This document shows positions 59,564 through 64,000 of a DNA stretch of 64,000 bases, one piece after another; position 1 is the stretch's first letter; every line of letters begins with the position of its first letter. A model generated the notes under the pieces. It did not search any database. It was not told where the DNA came from and worked only from the letters and a program-made list of their open reading frames with translations. Origin of the DNA: Kistimonas sp964291485 (GTDB lineage Bacteria; Pseudomonadota; Gammaproteobacteria; Pseudomonadales; Endozoicomonadaceae). Made by a program: the position numbers and the translations under genes. The stretch is taken from contig OZ220225.1 of the NCBI GenBank assembly GCA_964291485.2, positions 310,001-374,000 of the forward strand. Reading direction: 5' to 3'.

Positions 59564-60727
59564 TCAGGCAGCCTGCAGTGCGATGTCGAGATCGGCTTTT
59601 AAGTCTTCAATATCTTCTATACCTACAGAGAGCCGGATCAGGTTGTCATGAATACCAATGGTTTTCCGGGTTTCGGGTGGGATACTGGCGTGGGTCATGA
59701 TTGCGGGTTGTTCCGCCAGACTTTCCACGCCGCCCAGGCTTTCTGCGAGGGTAAATATCTGGAGCCGTGAGAAGAAACGGCTCGTTTCCTGTATGCCGCC
59801 TTTTATCTGAATGGAGACCACACCACTGAACCCCGTCATTTGGTGTGTAGCCAGCGAGTGTTGTGGATGACTGGCCAACCCCGGGTAAATAACGCTTTCA
59901 ACCTGTCGGTGCTGTGTGAGCCACTCCGCCAGTTGCTGTGCATTCTCATTGTGCGCGCGCATGCGTAACGCCAGTGTCTTGATGCCGCGCAGGGTCAGGT
60001 AACTGTCGAAAGGACCGGCCACGCTGCCAATGGCATTTTGCAGGAATGTCAGGTTGTCACTCAGGTGGGTGTTGTTGCCTACAATCACTGCGCCACCCAC
60101 GGTATCCGAATGACCATTCAGGTATTTCGTGGTGGAGTGCACCACAATATCAGCACCCAGCGACAACGGTTGTTGGTTGCAGGGAGTGGCAAAGGTGTTA
60201 TCCACAACCACCAGAATATCCCGCGCTTTTGCCAGTGAGCAGATAGCTTCTATATCCACCAGTTTGAGCAGCGGATTAGTCGGTGTTTCGATCCAGATCA
60301 TACGGGTGTTGGCCTGTATCGCCTGCTGGCAAGCCTCTGGTTCCGACATGTCGATAAAACTGAATGCCAATCCGGCGCTGCGTCGTCGTACCTGATCAAA
60401 CAGGCGGAAGGTACCACCATACAGGTCGTTCATGGCAATGACGTGGTCACCATGACTCAGCAGTTCCAACACCGTTGCGATAGCCGCTAAGCCTGATGCA
60501 AACGCGAAGCCATGCTGACCGCCTTCCAGGCTTGCTAATAAACGTTCACAGGCAAACCGGGTCGGGTTCTGACTTCGGGAATATTCAAAACCGGTATGGT
60601 GACCCGGTGCCTGCTGGGCGTAGGTGGATGCAGTGACGATGGCAGGCATCACGGCGCCTGTCACAGGATCATTCTCCTGCCCGCCATGAATGGTACGGGT
60701 GGCGAAGCGCATGGGTTGGCTGGTCAT
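59564..60727 (-). CDS. Cystathionine gamma-lyase/gamma-synthase family PLP enzyme (MccB-like)
   Basis: 387 aa, Cys/Met-metabolism PLP family. RTIHGGQENDPVTGAVMPAI at the start, YSRSQNPTRFACERLLASLEGG near 49, FASGLAAIATVL, and the PLP Lys in HSTTKYLNGHSD near 201. The C-terminal SLGGVESLAEQPAIMTHASIP is the specificity segment. Its start codon overlaps the stop of the upstream cysteine-synthase-like gene (ATGA), giving translational coupling. Together they fit the MccA-MccB reverse transsulfuration pair (homocysteine to cysteine). Cystathionine gamma-synthase (MetB) is the alternative. Confidence 0.88.
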   Translation of the reverse strand: MTSQPMRFATRTIHGGQENDPVTGAVMPAIVTASTYAQQAPGHHTGFEYSRSQNPTRFACERLLASLEGGQHGFAFASGLAAIATVLELLSHGDHVIAMNDLYGGTFRLFDQVRRRSAGLAFSFIDMSEPEACQQAIQANTRMIWIETPTNPLLKLVDIEAICSLAKARDILVVVDNTFATPCNQQPLSLGADIVVHSTTKYLNGHSDTVGGAVIVGNNTHLSDNLTFLQNAIGSVAGPFDSYLTLRGIKTLALRMRAHNENAQQLAEWLTQHRQVESVIYPGLASHPQHSLATHQMTGFSGVVSIQIKGGIQETSRFFSRLQIFTLAESLGGVESLAEQPAIMTHASIPPETRKTIGIHDNLIRLSVGIEDIEDLKADLDIALQAA

Positions 60728-61707
60728 AGTGTTTCGCTGTCTCCGGCAAGGTGGTGCTGTTCAAGCCAGTCGGCATTGAACGCCTTGGAGAGGTAACGAT
60801 AGCCCGTATCACAGGCAAGGGTGACAACGGTTTTGGGTTGCGTTTGTTGTCGGCAATACCGCAATGCTGCAGCCAGGAGAACGCCGCTTGATGTTCCAGC
60901 CAGAATCAGCTCACGACTGAACAGCGCGCGGGTGTGTTGAAAGGCATTCTGGTCAGTGATGCTGAAGGCTTGGTCGACCAAGGAGAGATCACAGTTATCC
61001 GGCACAAAGTCTTCGCCGATGCCTTCTACCAGCCAACTGCCTGCTTCCGTATCGGATACCCCGTTCACCTTGGGAGCGAGGAGCGACCCTTCCGGGTCGG
61101 CCAGTACGATATCTATCTCCGGGTTGTGTTCTTTCAGGTAACGCCCCGCGCCGGTCAGGGTGCCGCCGGTACCCACACCGCAGACAAAAGCATCAATCTG
61201 TCCCTCGGTTTGTTGCCAGAGTTCGGGTCCGGTTGTACGGTAATGGGCGTCAATATTGGCAGTATTGGCGAACTGGTTGGTATAGAACAGGTCTTTCTCC
61301 CGACTGATGGTTTCGGCAAAGTCCAGATAGTAATCAGGGTGTCCCCGGCTTACATCCGACCGGGTGATAACAACGTGAACGCCCATGATGTTTAACAGGT
61401 CAATTTTTTCCCGGCTCATTTTGTCAGGCACTACCGTCGTAAGCGGATAGCCTTTCATTCGTGCTATGGCTGCCAGACTGATACCAGTATTACCTGCAGT
61501 GGCTTCAATGATGCCTTGTCCGGGATGTAATTCACCGTTTCTTTCTGCCGCATTAATGATGCTCAGGGCGGTCCGGTCTTTGATGGAACCGTTGGGGTTA
61601 TTGCATTCCAGCTTGATCAAAAGACGGCAGCAGCCGGTATCGAAATGATGGAGTTGAATGAGAGGTGTATTACCGATCAGATCCAGCATCGAAGCCTGTT
61701 GAGTCAT
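60724..61707 (-). CDS. Cysteine synthase/cystathionine beta-synthase family enzyme (MccA/CysM-like)
   Basis: 327 aa from ATG 61707 (MTQQASMLDLIGNTPLIQL); ATGs at 61716 and 61740 are alternatives because no ribosome site is strong. Fold-type II PLP enzyme: PLP Lys in NNPNGSIKDRTAL near 33, the TAGNTGISLA substrate loop near 67, and GTGGTLTGAGR near 174. The segment IEATAGNTGISLAAIARMKGYP resembles CysM and bacterial CBS-like MccA. Operon with the gamma-lyase suggests homocysteine is used to make cystathionine. No CBS regulatory domain is present. Confidence 0.88.
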   Translation of the reverse strand: MTQQASMLDLIGNTPLIQLHHFDTGCCRLLIKLECNNPNGSIKDRTALSIINAAERNGELHPGQGIIEATAGNTGISLAAIARMKGYPLTTVVPDKMSREKIDLLNIMGVHVVITRSDVSRGHPDYYLDFAETISREKDLFYTNQFANTANIDAHYRTTGPELWQQTEGQIDAFVCGVGTGGTLTGAGRYLKEHNPEIDIVLADPEGSLLAPKVNGVSDTEAGSWLVEGIGEDFVPDNCDLSLVDQAFSITDQNAFQHTRALFSRELILAGTSSGVLLAAALRYCRQQTQPKTVVTLACDTGYRYLSKAFNADWLEQHHLAGDSETL

Positions 61708-61894
61708 GCAATTCATCCGCAGTGATAAAAAGGGCGACACATAGTGTTGGCAAAAATAACGGGCGGGGATGGAATGGATTGTTGTATCGATATACCTAAA
61801 TGGAGGCCTGTGTATAGGGTATAGTGCGACTTCTATACTCAGTAAATGATGGGGGAGACCTCAAGCAAGCCGATTCAGGGAGGAATCATTCGTT

Positions 61895-62143
61895 ATGCCT
61901 GCGCCGCAGCATCATCGTTTCTTTTATTTGTGGATCAGCTCATTACTTCTGTTTGTGGTATTGGGTACGGCATCACTCTCTCTGGCTATTTATCGCTGGT
62001 TTCCAGCTTTTGGTTTCATAGGGTATTCCGTTGTGCTGGTGTTGCTACTTTCTGCCATGGCTAACGCCTGGGTGAAATGGCATTACATCGTAGTGAGTAT
62101 CACGTTGATTCTTTTGGCACTATTGCCTCGCTGGATATTGTGA
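61895..62143 (+). CDS. Small two-helix membrane protein
   Basis: 82 aa; GGAGG 9 bases upstream of the ATG. Two or three hydrophobic segments (YLWISSLLLFVVLGTASLSLAIY; GFIGYSVVLVLLLSAMA; YIVVSITLILLALLP). No known family. Its stop overlaps the next start (TGATG), so the two are translated together. Confidence 0.7.
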   Translation: MPAPQHHRFFYLWISSLLLFVVLGTASLSLAIYRWFPAFGFIGYSVVLVLLLSAMANAWVKWHYIVVSITLILLALLPRWIL

Positions 62144-62367
62144 TGTCCAAGGAAGCGATTATTGCGGATCTTGCGGTGATGGAAATGTCCGGTCTGCAAC
62201 GGCTATTGGCCGATCCTGCCATGATTGATGACTATGTGAATATTCTTGTGATTCTGCTGAATATTTTTACCAGCAGTGTGGCAGGGAATGCGTTGTTTTA
62301 CGGGCTGAATACCCGAAACTTTGTGACTACGGAAAACGATAATGGCATGATGGTGGCTGATAAATAG
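62143..62367 (+). CDS. Small protein coupled to the preceding membrane gene
   Basis: 74 aa starting at the overlapping ATG 62143. The first half is hydrophilic (MSKEAIIADLAVMEMSGLQR), with a weakly hydrophobic centre (YVNILVILLNIFTSSVAGNALFYG). It ends with an imperfect inverted repeat over the stop codon (62344-62376) that may act as a terminator. Unknown function; probably works with the protein at 61895. Confidence 0.6.
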   Translation: MSKEAIIADLAVMEMSGLQRLLADPAMIDDYVNILVILLNIFTSSVAGNALFYGLNTRNFVTTENDNGMMVADK

Positions 62368-62388
62368 CTACCATCATGCTTCGACGGA

Positions 62389-63243
62389 TTAACCTATTTC
62401 CGGCAATCTCTCGTTGACTATACGCACTTCCCTTTGCGGGAATGGAATGACAATACCGGCGTCTTGCAGGGCCTTGTAGAGTGCAAGATTAGTCTGGTAT
62501 TTCACCCGGTAATACTGTTGTGTGGGTGCCCAGTAACGGATTCCCAGTTCAATGGCGCTGTCACCAAAGGCATCAATACCAATTTGTATGCCCTGTTTCT
62601 GATCAATATCTGGCTGTGTTGCAGCGGCTTTTTCCAGCACCGCAATTGCCTGCTCCGGATCAGCCTGATAACTGATGCCGATTTTTGTCTCGACCAGCAT
62701 GTTGCCGAACGAATTGTGCAGCACCTCGCCCAGGATGTGCTTGTTCGGGATGCTGATTTCTTCGCCTTCCTCATTGGTCAGCGTGGTCTTACCCAGACTG
62801 ATGGCTTTCACCTGGCCAGTCACACCGAGCACGGAAATTGTGTTTGTGACGACGAAGGGGCGGGTAACAATGATGGTGACGCCGGCCGCATAGTTGGATA
62901 GCATGCCCTGCAACGCGAGTCCGGCACCGAGAGATATCGCACCAATAGCCGCCACCAGTGGTGTGACACTGATACCAAGCTTACCCAGGGCAATAATACC
63001 GATCAGGATAATAATAAGAATGCGTACGGCGCTGGCCACAAAGGTCGCCAGGGTAATATCGATATTGTGTTTCTTGAACAACGCCATTAGCAGGCGGGAG
63101 ACCTTGCTGGCCACCCATAGCCCGATGCAGAAAATGATCAGGGCGCCAACGAGTTGGAAGCTGTACTTCACCAGGAATTCGGTGATCAGCGTATAGACGT
63201 TCTGAAGCTGTTGCAGCTCCTGTTCCAGACCGGTTTGATTCAT
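62389..63243 (-). CDS. mscS: Small-conductance mechanosensitive channel (MscS family)
   Basis: 284 aa from ATG 63243, preferred because GGGGA lies 8 bases upstream; ATG 63261 would add six residues. Three N-terminal helices (about residues 15-120) end with the pore-lining TM3, rich in Ala/Gly (LVAAIGAISLGAGLALQGMLSNYAAGV). The cytosolic beta and alpha/beta cage domains follow (RPFVVTNTISVLGVTGQVKAISLGKTTL). The channel opens under membrane tension and releases solutes during osmotic downshock. Length matches E. coli MscS. Confidence 0.94.
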   Translation of the reverse strand: MNQTGLEQELQQLQNVYTLITEFLVKYSFQLVGALIIFCIGLWVASKVSRLLMALFKKHNIDITLATFVASAVRILIIILIGIIALGKLGISVTPLVAAIGAISLGAGLALQGMLSNYAAGVTIIVTRPFVVTNTISVLGVTGQVKAISLGKTTLTNEEGEEISIPNKHILGEVLHNSFGNMLVETKIGISYQADPEQAIAVLEKAAATQPDIDQKQGIQIGIDAFGDSAIELGIRYWAPTQQYYRVKYQTNLALYKALQDAGIVIPFPQREVRIVNERLPEIG

Positions 63244-63366
63244 GACCTGATTCCCCGACATTTAATTGCCATCGGATGAGCGGGAATCCACCGCCAAGAG
63301 ATGGCTTGTGATTTATATGAACACTGTCGAATAGTATCCGGATCGGCGGGGAGTACAAGCCGATTT

Positions 63367-63390
63367 GTCCCGGCTCTGGTGGCCGGGACG
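63367..63390. other. Stem-loop between mscS and znuA-like genes
   Basis: GTCCCGGC / GCCGGGAC with a short loop just after the znuA-like stop. No T run. A weak terminator is possible. Confidence 0.5.
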
Positions 63391-63397
63391 GGAAGGG

Positions 63398-64000
63398 TTA
63401 GTCAGCCAGGCAGGTGGTAATGGTACTGCCAATCTGGCGAAGGTAGGCGGGATAGCCGTTCGCCGACAACGGAATATCACCCGCCATGGGATCAAGCACG
63501 GCGTCTCCCACATCCAGCCCATCTGTCAGACGGCTGATATAGGCGGGCTTGAACTGGGGTTCGCGAAAGATGCAGGTATGACCGGCGTTCTTGAGAGAAT
63601 CCTTCAATTTCATCAGGTGGCGTGCACCCGGTTGGCGATCCGGACTCAGTGCAAAGACATCTTTGACGGTCAGACGGTAGTGGTCAGCAAAGTAGCCCCA
63701 GGCATCATGGAAGACAAAGAAACCGTGCTGACGGACGGTGGCCAGACTTTCGCTGTTGGCAAGATCAGTGGCTTTCACCTGATCAATAAAGACCGCCAGG
63801 TTTTCACGGTAACGGGCGGCATTCTGGGGATCGACGGCGACCAACGCGTCAGTCATGGCTTTGCCCATGGCAATGGCATTACCCGGTGACAGCCAAACGT
63901 GGGAATCGACAGAGCCGCGGTGGTCATGATCATCGTGGTGGTCATGGTGATGCTCTTCTCCGCTCCATTCTCTCAGGTGCATCCCTGGTGCATCCATCAA
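63398..64000 (-). CDS. znuA: ZnuA-like zinc ABC transporter substrate-binding protein, 5' end outside the window
   Basis: The last 200 residues or so of a cluster 9 (ZnuA/TroA) periplasmic metal-binding protein; the N-terminus and signal peptide lie beyond the window edge. A His/Asp-rich loop (EEHHHDHHDDHDHRG) typical of zinc-specific members is followed by VDSHVWLSPGNA with a metal-ligand His. FFVFHDAWGYFADHY holds another His, and a late Asp/Glu ligand region is near FREPQF. It delivers zinc to ZnuBC. The partner genes are not in the window. Confidence 0.9.
   Translation of the reverse strand: MMDAPGMHLREWSGEEHHHDHHDDHDHRGSVDSHVWLSPGNAIAMGKAMTDALVAVDPQNAARYRENLAVFIDQVKATDLANSESLATVRQHGFFVFHDAWGYFADHYRLTVKDVFALSPDRQPGARHLMKLKDSLKNAGHTCIFREPQFKPAYISRLTDGLDVGDAVLDPMAGDIPLSANGYPAYLRQIGSTITTCLAD

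Noticed and set aside
1..64000. CRISPR arrays, tRNA, rRNA, prophage or conjugation genes
   Set aside because: No regularly spaced repeats, no cloverleaf or rRNA segment, and no phage or transfer gene were recognised in the window.

Overview
The window looks like a chromosomal segment of a host-associated marine gammaproteobacterium, most likely Endozoicomonas or a close relative. The metabolic genes are typical gammaproteobacterial types: FadL, CueR/CopA, NfsA, HisC, a YddG-like exporter and a ZnuA-like protein. Between them lie lower-GC genes with eukaryote-like or effector-like features: ankyrin repeats, a protein kinase, a polyproline tail, a decayed GIDE-domain gene and several very large or Ser/Thr-rich unknown proteins. 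Genus is inferred from gene content only; no rRNA or tRNA is present in the window.

Layout. 0-6 kb: a giant 1895-aa unknown protein. 6-9 kb (minus strand): a cysteine-utilisation operon of HAAAP transporter, CyuA-type cysteine desulfidase and RidA. 9-14 kb: a coiled-coil membrane protein, an HTH/PfkB fusion, a small exported protein, and a LysR regulator divergent from FadL. 14-21.4 kb: ankyrin protein, SDR, Cys-rich membrane protein, K+ channel and eukaryotic-like kinase. 21.7-39 kb: asparaginase followed by a ureide (allantoin) island with a GntR/FCD regulator, AllE, a divergent carbamoyltransferase, a GST, an RHH protein, AllC, two YfcC-family carriers, two allantoinase-family amidohydrolases, a low-GC unknown gene, a YddG-like exporter and an NCS1 permease. 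38.8-42.4 kb: an outer-membrane barrel, an IS5-family element inside a TPR gene, and a small membrane protein. 42.6-48 kb: CopA, an inserted block holding a hypothetical gene and the GIDE pseudogene, CueR and a lipoprotein. 48-54.5 kb: LysR, two tandem SDRs, small proteins, nitroreductase, bacteriohemerythrin, a thioredoxin-fold protein and HisC. 54.7-58.4 kb: two effector-like genes sharing an unnamed N-terminal domain. 58.5-64 kb: a BASS transporter, a transsulfuration pair, two small membrane proteins, MscS and the C-terminal part of a ZnuA-like protein cut by the window edge.

The most coherent new signal is regulatory. Three promoters of the ureide island (before AllE and before each YfcC carrier) share one layout: an Anr/FNR-like box, a -10 element, then two copies of a TTGYTARCAA site in the form GCTAACA-N14-TGTTAGC. 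The box-to-operator centre distance is 49 bp in all three. Single copies of the site precede the gntR gene, allC and the yddG/NCS1 gap. This suggests that low oxygen activates ureide use and that the island's own GntR protein represses it. The island has no AllA or AllD, and its carbamoyltransferase has lost the aspartate-binding features of PyrB, so ureidoglycolate or a derivative may be processed by a transcarbamoylase route.
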